Source: Filosporella fistucella (lineage: Eukaryota > Ascomycota > Leotiomycetes > Helotiales). Taken from it: a DNA stretch of 64,000 nt. A model generated the notes under the pieces. The model saw nothing but the letters and a program-made list of their open reading frames with translations. It searched no databases and was not told where the DNA came from. The translations under genes were made by a program, and so were the position numbers. Shown piece by piece: positions 36,301 to 47,091 of the stretch. Positions within the stretch are counted from its first letter, which is position 1, and every line of letters starts with the position of its first letter. Location: NCBI GenBank assembly GCA_030077755.1, contig JAQJZZ010000017.1:2232001-2296000 (forward strand), read 5' to 3'.

Positions 36301-37354
36301 TTACGACTTCTTGTGCATAACAGTAGCAGCAGCCTTTATAGTTAGCATTGATACGACTAAGAAAAGCGAGAGTAATACCTGGTGGTTGGGGAATATTAAC
36401 GAGTCCGCCAGAACGACATTTTCACGACGTCCTGCGGCAAAAACAATAACCTCAGCAATGTCCTCTGGTGTCAATGGTTCGCAGCCAGCATAAACAGCAT
36501 CGGCCTTTGCTTTGTCTCCATAGAATCTGACGACCGAGAATTCCTATTTTGTCAGCATAATTCAATTGAGAAAAACCCGTCCACACTTACTGTCTCAACC
36601 TGACCCGGATCAATCTCAATAACTCTTATCCGGGTAGCAATCAATTCCCTCCTCAAACTATCTGTAAAACTCCTAACTGCCGCCTTGGTAGCACAATAAA
36701 TGCTCCCTCCCTGGTATGGTTCCCTTCCAGCAATACTGCCAACGTTTATAATGTCTCCTCTACCATTCTTCTTGAAAATCGGGAGAATAGCTTGTGTCAT
36801 TCCAATCAACCCCGTAACATTTGTCGCAAACATAACATTGATATCTTCCTCCTTGATTTCGGGCGCCTTGTCCACTCCTTTTACTAAACCTCTATTTACT
36901 GTCAGTAAACCCCACTCTTGGTTGCCTGGACTCGATCTCCAAACAGTAAAGAAAAGACTCACGCATTGTTCACCAAAACATCAATCTCCCTCCACTCTTC
37001 TGGCAGATTGCCTACAAATGCCTTTACTTCTGCTGGGCTGCTTACATCCAATCTAACTGGCAGCACTTTAACCCCTTCTCCAACCTCCTTCTTGATTTCC
37101 TCCGCAATCTCCTTCAAAGTATCAATCCGTCTCGCAGTCAATATAAGCTTCAAATCCTTTGGAGAAGTCTTCGCAAACTCAACAGCTGTGCTGCGACCAA
37201 TTCCCGACGAAGCACCAGTGATGAGTATCGTCTTGCCCGAAAGGCGTTTAGACATTGCAGCAGAAGCCATATTTCGAAGATGTGGAAGGGTTCGAGGTTT
37301 TGGAAGAGCGGCAACTGTGCGGAGAAATTGGGTACTTGTTCGCAGATATGGCAT
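36301..37354 (-). CDS. NADP-dependent short-chain dehydrogenase (YMR226C-like SDR)
   Basis: Four exons: 37354-36963, 36891-36591, 36543-36379 and a small last exon 36333-36301 that encodes AAATVMHKKS. The Rossmann signature is TGASSGIG, preceded by SGKTILI; NNAG follows at the exon 1-2 join, the catalytic Ser is in NVGSIAG and the YxxxK pair in YCATKA. C-terminal EDIAEVIVFAAGRRENV and LIFPNHQ fit the yeast Ydf1 (YMR226C) group, which oxidises or reduces small 3-hydroxy acids and diacetyl-type compounds. The start is uncertain: the ATG at 37354 gives an Arg-rich, possibly mitochondrial leader; later in-frame ATGs at 37270 or 37255 would give a cytosolic form. Alternative start choice may give both. 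Confidence 0.88.
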
Positions 37355-38791
37355 ACGGGTTGGAGTATTACTTTCTGAGGTTGAGGGTTGTGAAGAGGTG
37401 TTTATGTGAAATGCTTGATGACTGAGCTTGGAGCTGTTCGACCCCCACCACATTGAAGCCGACAAGCGGAGGTCGACCCGCTCGGGATTATGAAACCCCG
37501 GGGTTGAGATTCGCCTTCACACATCTTTCTTCAGACAACATCTACGGAGTAAATAAGTTCCGCATCCTTCAATTCCTCCTTGGTATGTCAGCAACGGATT
37601 ATGAAGTGATGATCAACTATTTGTTTCAATAGCCTTCACATGGCCTTGTTTATTTTCCCTGAGCTTCTAATGTGTTTGTCGCTGAATTATCGTATCCCAT
37701 TTCCATAGCATCTTGTGTCCCACAACTGCGTGCCGCTGGCATGTAGTTTCCAGTGAGACAAGTGCTGACCTCGAGGGCATGATATTGGCAAGTGCAGTCA
37801 TACTTCTCGTGCAGATGAGAGCTATTTCAAATGCCAATTGAGTTCAGGAATGAGAGGAAGCAATATGCTTGGCAGCTTGGTGCTTCCTATCTTTGAATGC
37901 AAGCCAGAAATAGTTTTTCTAGCGGTACTACTATCATCGTACGCTCGATACACATTCTCACAGCCTTGAATTTCCTCTAGCCAGTTAATGAAGCGATATT
38001 GACACCTGATTCTGAAACAAATAGCAGATCACGTGAGTGAATTTCAGCGCTATTACACAACACTCAAGGAGCCGTTCCTTGCTCTACGGGTTGGCACTGC
38101 CAGTTTAAATGCAATAGAGATAGACTAGAATTGTAATTTGGGACATTCTAAATCAACTGGCTTTGCCCGAGGGGGTAGCCCGCATTCCTCGCCCTGCCAA
38201 AACACAGCGGACGTAGAAATTATCGAGGACTTCATCGAAACGTTACGAACCTGCCTGAAGATCATTTACCGAAACTATAGCAATGATAACGTCTACTAAG
38301 CCTGTGCATCTAATTCAAGCTCTCGCGACAAGGTGCGCGAGATAGTTATGAGTTGATGCAGCAGTACTGACCCGAACTGGGATTCAGTTGAAAACTTTAT
38401 ATCACCTCCATCATAATCCAGCAGGTCTTTCGTTAATTGAAATTCTCTCGCTCAAATATATCTATTAGCATTCCTTGGATTTGTAAATGATGTGATACGC
38501 TCGATTGCCATTTTCGCTCTCAATTTTCGCTCTCAATATATTCATGTCTCACTTCTTTCATCCTCGACGTTTGCGGACAGACTGGTTATCATGACAATGA
38601 AAGCAATCCCGTTCAATCTAAACTCGGAATTCAACAACAAAAACAGAAACCATGTTCCTTTTACAGAAAGCCTTCAAACACATAAAGATCACAATCTACA
38701 ATTTATTGAGGATCAAAGTATTGTCTCTACCGACTTCCATAGCAACTGATTACTTAGCTGTCACATCTACCATATCTGATTTTCTATTACA
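37355..38791. other. Intergenic stretch, no gene seen
   Basis: Long AT-rich region between divergent genes; it should contain both promoters. No RNA gene recognised. Confidence 0.5.
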
Positions 38792-41700
38792 ATGTCGTCA
38801 AGCCAAGATCCTCCCAATGATGGTCCTCCCGAGGATAATCATAACACAGACGGCCCTCCGGGATATGATCCAGCTGAAGCAGTCCCGAAGCCTAAAAAGC
38901 CATGGCGAAAAGTTCCGCTACGGCTATTTGGCCAGAATGCTCCCCAACCTACACCTGCTGATCTTCCAGGGATCAAACCTTCAAGAACCGATACATTCCC
39001 TCGATATGACGACGGTCCTAGAACGCGATCGGAAAGTGCCAGACAAGCTCGGCAGCGAATCACTCGTGCACGTCTTGAGATGGGCCTTCGGCTGAGACTT
39101 GAGATCACACCCCCACAGCGAATACCTGGTGAGACCGAAGCTTCTTATAACCAAAGAAAAGAAAATAACGAACGACTCGCCCGCGATCATGAAAACCAGC
39201 ATCGAGCAAGAATTACGGATGGAAACCCACTCTATGATGTAGTATATGCTGAAGACTGGATAACGCAGGAACGACAACGGAGGCAGTATAACGATCAGCA
39301 GAGATCATTGGCTTTCCAATATCGAGAGAATTACAACGCAGCGAATAGGCGAGTTCTGCCTCAAGCAGTCGAGGTAAATAACTACGATTGGGGGGACGAG
39401 TATTTTATGCCTGCACTTTACCCTGATATTGGAGCGGAGACAATAGAATCTCAATTTCCTACTCGCATTGATGGGCCTCCTGGCCAAAGTATTCCTTATG
39501 GGGTTCATCCTGGTACTGATACACCGGCAGGCGGAGAGGAATCTCCCTTTAGCTCAAGATTCATTCCTGGTCCTCGCTGTGAGCGATGTAAAAGAAAAAA
39601 GGTCAAATGCGATAAGAGACGCCGGAACTGTAGAAGGTGCATAAATGACAAGGCAGTCGAAGAATGCATCTACCAAGACGAGGAGTTTGATGCTATCAAC
39701 AAGAATCATCTTTCGGGGCCTACCTGTGATTATTGCAGAAGGATGCATTTTAGATGCGACGGACAGCGTCCTTGTAAATCATGCAGAGATGCTGGAATCA
39801 GTGCGGAATGCCTCGTTGAAGTCGATGGTGGCGGTCAAGGGGGACAGAGTAGTGCATTACCTAGGGGAAATGGTACACTTCCAACTTCCACAGCAAGTGG
39901 TCCACAATGCGATGCGCTTTATCTTTCAATGCAGACCGCAGCTTCAGGAAGGACTGAAGGTTTACCAATACCTCCTATTGGTGACATAGGTTTTGATAGC
40001 GGATTCCAACCCACGCCGTCGGGCGGATCAGATGCTGGTACTCCTGCACCTCCTCGAGGACGCAGACGACGAGGGCCTGCGTCTGAATTTAACAAGCGTG
40101 ATGAGATTCCGGCTGAAGGTCAAAGAACAGACCCTCCTACGAACAGGTGTCAACGTTGCCAGAAGAGAAAACTGAAATGTGATGTCCGAAGAATAGGGTA
40201 TCCATGTACACCCTGTAAAGCCGCCAGAAAAGGTGATGGATGTGTAAATGGGAAATGGTCTATAGTCCGTAATAGGGTGTCCAAGAACCCATTGAGTCAA
40301 GTATCAGACCCTGGTAATACTGGCAACGATGCCAACGATCCAGAGCACCAATTTTGGGCAGATGCTACGTCGGTACCAGACACAGCTGGTTTAGCACCAC
40401 CACGACGAGGCCCGGATATTGGCCGTCCAATTAACTTGGCTGATAGGGCCAGATCACGAAGTCCTCTTTCTGACAAACAATGTCAAGAATGCTCAAATAC
40501 TGGCATTCATTGTCCTACGCCTAGCGAGAACTGGCCTTGTGCTCGTTGTGCTGCACTCAATCTCAGATGTGTCGAAGTTGAAACTGAACTCCCTTATGAT
40601 GCAGGATTCAACCCAAGAAATGACTCCTATGATGTAGAGGAAGAGGAAGAAGATATCTATGGTGCATCGCCGCCAAGACGTGGTAGGCAAGATGAGCAGA
40701 TAGGTCAGACAAGTCCTCCGCTTGATTATATTGATCCGTCTATGTTAGATCCGCGCCTTTTCCAACAAGACTCTGCACCGACTTCACAACCTCGTGGATT
40801 CGGGAATTTGTTGCAGCCTCCAACTTCATCCACTCCAGTACGCTCTGTGGGCAATTCCGGAGATCAGTTCATGGCAGGTCCTCCCAGAGATATGAACCCT
40901 CCTGTTGACCCTTATGCGTGGGTCCCTCGATCAGGTGAGCCAGTATCAAATGAAGATTTCGCCCAATTCAGCGACGTCCCAAATGTTCTTAGAACACAAA
41001 GCCAGAATCCAGTTGGATTCTCAGGTTCCTCTCAAGAACAGAAGCCAATCCCATCACAAGAGACAAGAAATGCGTGTGAAGGATGGCCTGAAGTCAACCT
41101 GAATGACACGTTTCAAGCCAGCGATGACATGGAAATAGATACAGAAACCAGAATTCAACATTGGGGACGCAATAGCAAATCCTCAGACCAATACAACGCC
41201 AAGGATATCGACATGTTACAGCCTCCCAACCCACGAGGTCCAAACCAAAACCAGGACTCACCTCCAATTCAAACCCAGAGCTATCAAGTCGGCGTTGCTT
41301 TCTTACCCGAAACAATCGACCTCCGCTGGGACGGCTACCAACCCGCCATCCGTCCTCCCAACGAAACCCTCCCTTTCTCCAAATCAGGCATGACCTACAA
41401 CAGACCTCAACCAAAATCTGAAAACAACGGTTTCGCGGTCACTAACATCTGTACCGAAATGGCGAATCCATATAGCCAGATCAAACCAAACAAGACAAAC
41501 CAATGCGGCAACGAATTCGCAAAGGAATGCGATGTCCCCGATCACGCCAAAGCATTCTATACCTGTGAGCCCTGCCACTCTATCCAAAATGTGAATTGTG
41601 AGAATACAGAATTCATGTTAAGGAGGAGGATCAGAGCGTTTGCGTGTGGCAAATGTGCAGGGATTGTGAAGGCGCAGAAGGACAGGGGAATGCAGGTTTA

Positions 41701-41941
41701 TACTAATGAATGTGCTTGTACTAAGACGCTGAGAGCGGGCTGGTATTGTCATAGTCATAGGTATGAGATGGTGAATGCGTTGATGGCGCAGATTACGGAG
41801 AATGATACGCTGTTAATGGAGATTGGAGGAGGTAGAGAGTTTTGTGTGGGGTGCTTTGAAGGGACGGCAAATGCGCAGAGTGGGGTTTGGGGATGTAAGT
41901 GTTGTAGGAGATGGGTTGTCAATGGGGGAGGCTCTGGTTAG
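38792..41941 (+). CDS. Large protein with four Zn2Cys6 binuclear clusters and a Cys-rich C-terminus
   Basis: An intronless 1049-residue protein. Four canonical fungal binuclear zinc clusters (six Cys each) lie at residues 263-292 (C-X2-C-X6-C-X6-C-X2-C-X8-C), 312-340 (X2,X6,X5,X2,X8), 453-484 (X2,X6,X8,X2,X8) and 564-593 (X2,X6,X8,X2,X6). The first three carry the basic RKxK/R residues that contact DNA in Gal4-type factors; cluster 4 has a weakly basic loop. The N-terminus is Pro/Arg-rich; the middle is long, acidic and low-complexity, with no Fungal_trans domain seen. Residues about 890-1045 hold a separate Cys/His-rich module with CEPC, CGKC, CACT, CHSH, CVGC and CKCC pairs. Known Zn2Cys6 factors usually have one cluster. 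DNA or RNA binding is likely; target unknown. Protein interaction via the clusters is the alternative. Start at 38792 (MSSSQDPPND) gives a low-complexity N-terminus. Confidence 0.85.
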   Translation: MSSSQDPPNDGPPEDNHNTDGPPGYDPAEAVPKPKKPWRKVPLRLFGQNAPQPTPADLPGIKPSRTDTFPRYDDGPRTRSESARQARQRITRARLEMGLRLRLEITPPQRIPGETEASYNQRKENNERLARDHENQHRARITDGNPLYDVVYAEDWITQERQRRQYNDQQRSLAFQYRENYNAANRRVLPQAVEVNNYDWGDEYFMPALYPDIGAETIESQFPTRIDGPPGQSIPYGVHPGTDTPAGGEESPFSSRFIPGPRCERCKRKKVKCDKRRRNCRRCINDKAVEECIYQDEEFDAINKNHLSGPTCDYCRRMHFRCDGQRPCKSCRDAGISAECLVEVDGGGQGGQSSALPRGNGTLPTSTASGPQCDALYLSMQTAASGRTEGLPIPPIGDIGFDSGFQPTPSGGSDAGTPAPPRGRRRRGPASEFNKRDEIPAEGQRTDPPTNRCQRCQKRKLKCDVRRIGYPCTPCKAARKGDGCVNGKWSIVRNRVSKNPLSQVSDPGNTGNDANDPEHQFWADATSVPDTAGLAPPRRGPDIGRPINLADRARSRSPLSDKQCQECSNTGIHCPTPSENWPCARCAALNLRCVEVETELPYDAGFNPRNDSYDVEEEEEDIYGASPPRRGRQDEQIGQTSPPLDYIDPSMLDPRLFQQDSAPTSQPRGFGNLLQPPTSSTPVRSVGNSGDQFMAGPPRDMNPPVDPYAWVPRSGEPVSNEDFAQFSDVPNVLRTQSQNPVGFSGSSQEQKPIPSQETRNACEGWPEVNLNDTFQASDDMEIDTETRIQHWGRNSKSSDQYNAKDIDMLQPPNPRGPNQNQDSPPIQTQSYQVGVAFLPETIDLRWDGYQPAIRPPNETLPFSKSGMTYNRPQPKSENNGFAVTNICTEMANPYSQIKPNKTNQCGNEFAKECDVPDHAKAFYTCEPCHSIQNVNCENTEFMLRRRIRAFACGKCAGIVKAQKDRGMQVYTNECACTKTLRAGWYCHSHRYEMVNALMAQITENDTLLMEIGGGREFCVGCFEGTANAQSGVWGCKCCRRWVVNGGGSG

Positions 41942-42488
41942 AGAGTGGACTTTTTGGTGGGTCGGTATCTATATTTCCTTGTTGCAAATCAGAAATATTT
42001 TAGTCTAGTTCTTAGTTTCTTCCAATTTTATAACATAATATCAAAACATCAAATCGGCGTTGTTGGACTCGGTGACTAGTATTGAATTGGCACTCAACAT
42101 TGCAAGTCATACGTGCTTTAGATATTGATTCTTTCAAGCTGTTTAAAGAAGCCTATAATTATACCATCCGATTCCGCTTCCCGCCGAACTACTTTCCAAC
42201 ACATCATATTCACAAGGATTCCAACTCCTCTCGACCACAGACATCTAGCGACTGATACCTCAATCTCCATATTCTCCCTAAATAGTCCACTCGAAATCCA
42301 CAAATCTCATCTCCCATTTCTCGATTAAAATTTGAGGTGGAGAATGACACATGATGGTCTTTCAGTCCTTTATTCCCTGTGCATGTCTCCTCCTAGTCAC
42401 GCAAACCTTATCATTTCTTCCATCATCAAGATACTTCACCACATGTCTCTCATCTCTATCTTCCTCAACTGGTGTATACAATCCATCT
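41942..42488. other. Intergenic stretch
   Basis: No gene seen; it holds converging 3' flanks. Confidence 0.5.
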
Positions 42489-43429
42489 TCACAGCGAGCT
42501 ATATCCCACTGTGGGAGCGCTCCCTGGGCAATAGATCTCAATAACTCTTTTCTCGGACAATTGTAAGCCCTCAAAGGTGTCAACTGCAATCATGAGCAAT
42601 AACTTCAATGTAAAGTTCGCATCATTTCCACCACAATGCAGATAGCAAATCCCAGCATCAGCCAACGTGTGTTTGAGAGTCTGTAGTCCACACCTTCGCC
42701 GCAGAGAGCTACCCTGGAGAAACTAGGTATCGAGAATCAAAACATAATGTAAGCTTCTAATGTCAAAGATTCCTCCTCCGGTATGAGCCAAGATTTCATG
42801 GTCAGAATCGATACTATGGCCAAATAGTACACAGTTCCGCTTTTCATGACAATTGACATCCAAGCTGCCAGTCGTAAGCACTTTCTCCAACATCCACCGT
42901 ACCAACGCTTCTGGGTGTGATGAGATATACCAAAGCGAAAGGGCCACATGGCTTTCAGTTTTTGGTTGTTTTGAAGCCGAAAATTGTGTGAAGATATGAG
43001 TGAAAAGAGGGAAGTTGTTGGAGTTACTTGCTGCAGGTTTCTGGTATCTAGGATAGAGATGCTGGGTTCGCGGATAATGCTGCCACGGAATTCTAGGTCG
43101 ATGCTGACGAAGACTACATTTTCAATATCTGGTTTGCTGATTGGCAGGCGCGTCTCAGATGATGAACAGCTGGAGGTGTCGCTGGATGTGCTATCGTGTG
43201 AAGTTGATGGAGTGCAAGGTGGTTGTAACTGTGAGGTTGGCTCGTTTAGGTCATCTACTTGTTCTTGAAAAGACGTGGCGACTGATCCGAGACAAAGTTT
43301 TCTAGCTTCATCTATTTGCTGAAGATCAAGATATCGACGGAGAATTTGAAGTTTCCCGTCTGTGCCCTCTCGAGCATATCTTAGGCGTTCGTATAAAGTG
43401 GCGCTTGTTGCAGGATAAGTATAAACCAT
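42489..43429 (-). pseudogene. Gfd2/YDR514C-like RNase-H-fold gene with in-frame stop
   Basis: Exon 1 (43429-43032) starts MVYTYPATSATLYERL, has a Ser/Thr-rich middle and enters the nuclease-like domain with VVFVSIDLEF (first acidic residue). An 80-base GC-AG intron (42952-43031) joins HHVALSLWYISSHPEALVRWML. Then come GHSIDSDHEIL and VLILDT. At 42723-42725 the next codon is TAG, and the same frame then runs on in perfect family style: FLQGSSLRRRCGL, HCGGNDANFTLKLLLMIAV, ending in TGA at 42489. The family consensus has Gln after LILDT, so CAG to TAG is the simplest reading. Family function is unsettled (mRNA-export factor Gfd2, QDE-2-linked nuclease fold). Confidence 0.75.
42952..43031 (-). 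other. GC-AG intron
   Basis: Donor CTGCA|GCAAGT and acceptor CTGAAAG. A neighbouring GT donor (GTAACT) would place the second exon out of frame, while the GC donor joins the DTRNLH and HVALSLW blocks in frame. Confidence 0.6.
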
Positions 43430-44099
43430 TTTAGCGATTAAATATTCGAAACAATAAGATACTGAAAACAATAATTATGTGAAACTTCAAGCTACTAAGC
43501 AGTGCAAGTTGAAAGCATGAGGTTGGGTACATTATTGTATATGCAGGTAGAAACCCACTGTGAGTATGACAAAAGAAACCATTGGAAAAGGGTCCAGCCA
43601 GTCGGGAACTAACAAAATCGCTACCATATGATGTTCTAGAAGTCTGGGACTAAATCCAAAGAAACATAGATCCCTTTTCAAAATCCGGGGCCGAATCAGT
43701 GGGTCGATGTCATCTCCATTTAGTCTTCGGACTAGATCAATTTAGCATACCAAACATGCCAAACATGTCGATCAATCAATTGTGGGTTAACTCCCATGCC
43801 CGACATGTAGAGCTACCATATGATGAATACCTTAATTAAACTGTCCGTTTCCCTTTCTCCTTAGGAAGACAGTAATATTGTGTTTCATCAAATTTAGTTA
43901 CAAAACATTCAGACATTTATACCATAATATCCTCTTTGAATTTCTTCTTGGAGTTATTCGATCAAGATATGTCCATTGGGCTTCTTGAACCCTTCAAGTA
44001 TATACAAAAAATCGCCTTTTCTCTCCATATCACGCCCTCCTAAGGTAGGATCTAAGTAGGCAGGCCAAATAGCCCGAGTCCCACATCATACTCTCGCCT
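43430..44099. other. Intergenic stretch
   Basis: No gene seen. Holds the Gfd2-like promoter and the 3' flank of the pectin lyase. Confidence 0.5.
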
Positions 44100-45567
44100 C
44101 TAAGCAAGCGTATTCCCAGCATTAGCGACAATAGACGTAATGCTATTCGCCGAAACAGCAGCCGGAATATTCTTCCCCTTGAAAGCAGAGAAGAACGAAG
44201 AATCACTATTCGTAAAAGCGCCAGAACCGGTGAACGCATTGGCAACACATGGACGACCGAGGTTCGCCGTGCATGTAGCGGCATTCGCTGCTGTAGCAGA
44301 GAAAAGGGAGCCTGTGTATCCCGATACTAGGACGGTAGGGACACTGACGAAACTGCATCCCTCGAAGAGCCCACCCTTGGTGGTTCCGCCCTCGATGGCG
44401 TGGCCAGAATTCGAGGCCCAGACGCTGTTGACGGCGTGGAATAGGGTTCCTCCACTGAGGGCAGGGCTGCGGCCAGAGGTATACGAGACGTAGTTCTCTG
44501 GGTGGATGTTAGCTACCGTGAGATGCACTTATGTACTGATGAACAAGACTCCAAAGAATCTTGTTTGCACAGAATTACTGAACATATTTCTGCATTCGAG
44601 AAGTTCGGACCGCCGAATGTGCGCCGAAAACCTCAAACTTTAAGGCTCGGAGCTGAAGATTAAAACTTACTGTAGAATGTGATAGCATCATTGGTGCCCA
44701 CTAGTTCCAATCCCCAGTAGGTATGTCCATCACAAGTTGCAGAGTTCGAAGTCTTGCCATCAATATAGCTGTTCGAGATGGTAACAGCAAGGTTTGGAGA
44801 CTGGCCCAAACTGTAGTGCTGACGACCCAAGTTAGAGGTGGTCACATGGTCGATCCAAATATTATTCGTGTTGGAAAGACTGATAGCATCGCCTCCCCAA
44901 ACGTATTTTGGATTAAGATTAGTGATCTTGATGTTCTGGATGATAATGTTGGAGACACCAGCCATTCGTAGACCTTTCCCATTGAGAACGGTGTTGGTAC
45001 CCAGGCCGACCAGTGTTTTGTCGGAGGCTACGTTGATTCCCTGGTAGGCGGCAACATCGATAGTTGCAGAGTAGGTGGATGCAGTTCCGCAGCCTCCGAG
45101 AGTATTGAGTAGACCTTGGCCTCCATTATCTGGAGTGCAAGCTGAATTGACCATAAGTAAGCTATCATTCATAACGAGATTACTGGGATGAGGGAGTGAA
45201 TCGGAGAATTTATTGTTGGCACGTACAATATTGGTTGCAAGCTGCATAGACTTTCGTTCCCTCGGATCCTGCAAAATTGAAGGTACCCGAGATGACAATA
45301 ACTTGTGGAGTATTGCTGGTAAGATATTTCTTCAAGTCTGCAATAGTAGTTGGATATCTGGTAGTAGAGGTCAGAATGATTGGAAAAATATACATGAGTG
45401 TATGGTACATACACAGGAGCCGTAGTTCCACCACCCGTTACTGCTGATGCAAATCCGAAGGGTGTTCCAGTCACGACCGAAGATACTGCTCGGCCTACGA
45501 TGTTGCTGGGAAGAGCAGCGACAATACTGCCAAACGCCGCCAAAGCGGTGATTTGAAAGGACTTCAT
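44100..45567 (-). CDS. Secreted pectin lyase (polysaccharide lyase family 1)
   Basis: Four exons: 45567-45413, 45357-45227, 45141-44671 and 44497-44100. A signal peptide (MKSFQITALAAFGSIVAAL) leads to TGTPFGFASAVTGGG and the PTTIADLKKYL start. Family blocks follow: NIIIQNIKITNLNPKYVWGGDAI (calcium-site-region Asp), IWIDHVTTS, GRQHYSLG, ATCDGHTYWGLEL, YTSGRSPAL (catalytic Arg region), HAVNSVWASNSGHAIEGG and GRPCVANAF. These match the pectin lyases (EC 4.2.2.10) that cleave highly methylated pectin by beta-elimination, rather than pectate lyases. The enzyme acts outside the cell and is a standard virulence-associated wall-degrading enzyme of plant pathogens. Each exon join keeps frame, so it looks functional. 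Confidence 0.93.
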
Positions 45568-46437
45568 AGCACCGATAGCCTTTGGTCAATAATGTGAGAT
45601 AGAGAAAGACGAAATGAATGTGTTGGAAGTGAAAAGCGTAGAGTAAACGAGTGTGCAGAACGAGTGTAAAGAAAGCTAAAATGAATAGCTTTGAGGAGAA
45701 ATGAAGATTTCTTGGGAAGCAGTCTAATTATACTACACATGCAATTACATTTCCTCCAACAATAAACCCAGTTTAACAACGCATCTTGGCAACATGAAAT
45801 CTTGGAAATGTTTCGTGAACACCACAACCCCTATCGGAAGCGAGCGATGAAAACGGATTTTCTGTGGGGTGATAGGGGCTCTCGCACGTTTCAAGCTTTC
45901 ATATTCACGATTAGCTGCACATCATTAATTTACATGCAGCAGCTGCCGGAGGTTAGCGGAACGCAACGGAGAGGACATCCTGCTTTTGGTAATTCTGGTC
46001 CGTGGGAATGTCCTTATACGTCCATGGCGGAAAGCTCGTGTCTTTTAGACTCGGGTGGTGATGAACTTGGAGTCTTGGTCCTTGTGAATATGGGGAGCTC
46101 TCCTCCTGGCTGGTACTGTGATTTTCCAGAAGTTCGAACCATTAGAAGTGTCGAATCTGATCGACTTGTGCCTCCTTCAGGTTGATCTTTCTTTTTTCTG
46201 ACAGAGATTCTTAGGTGCCTTATAGAACGATCTTCTGTACCGGCACCCAATCGCTATGTCATCGACATCTATCTTGCATAAAATGGGGGTTTTATCGGAC
46301 ATTGCATCTAAGGTAGAACCATCTCCAAAATAAGATGTGCAGGGAAGTTCGAGAAGTGCAAAGGTTTTAGGCGAATTTGCTTGGCAAGAGCTCATCTCTT
46401 GGAGAAATAGACAAGAAATCCTTTTGAGAATATAGTC
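45568..46437. other. Intergenic stretch
   Basis: Pectin lyase promoter and AT-rich DNA; no gene seen. Confidence 0.5.
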
Positions 46438-46439
46438 TA

Positions 46440-46844
46440 ACAGTCTGTCTCCCTTCCGCTTCGCTACCGTTCGTTTTCGGGAAATTAAGTGTCACGTTAA
46501 GATATGATACTTTATAGAGCAAAATAAGATAAAATAGAATATTTATACAATTTTTCAAAATCTTAAAATTTTGTTTATACATACTACATTCTATTATTCT
46601 CACTTTGATTTTAAGTTTATAAGCTTTATTATAGAACTTGAGTAGTCTCTCGAATACCAGAATTTCCGGTTAACTTTTGGCGTTCCTCGTCGGCGACCTA
46701 AATTTAGGATACTTTTGTAATGAAAAGTTACCTTATTGCAAGTATATATCCTAGTGTAGAGTCAAGTATCGTTACATCAGTTCTAACGTGACACTTGCTT
46801 TTCCCGACCACAAGCGGTAGCGAAGTGGAAGAGAGACCGACTGT
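46440..46844. mobile_element. 405-bp MITE with TA target duplication and roughly 60-bp terminal inverted repeats
   Basis: Both ends start ACAGTC and pair over about 60 bases with roughly 85% identity; the shared core TTCCNCTTCGCTACCG and AGTGTCACGTTA are exact. Each end is flanked by TA (46438-46439 and 46845-46846), the target duplication of Tc1/mariner-type elements. The interior is very AT-rich and has no transposase. It sits in non-coding DNA between the pectin lyase and the PhzF-like gene. Confidence 0.8.
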
Positions 46845-46846
46845 TA

Positions 46847-47091
46847 AACATGATTATATAATAAAGACGTAAAGTATTTTGCGTGTCCGAACAATGAGGG
46901 GTTAAGATGGATTCTAGAACCTATGATAATCAAGTAGGAGTTGTAAATATTAATATTCTTCCAAATAATTATAAGTAAAATCCTCAGTTCTCCAAGGGGT
47001 ATTGAAGCACGCTATACGTCTGCTTGTCCCTAATGCGCCAATTCCAAAACTAAATACCGCCAACCTAGAAATAATTCATCATCATGTATCA
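46847..47091. other. Intergenic stretch
   Basis: No gene seen. Confidence 0.4.

Noticed and set aside
45802..46185. 127-codon plus-strand frame beyond the pectin lyase promoter
   Set aside because: No domain or splice support; overlaps an equally long reverse frame.
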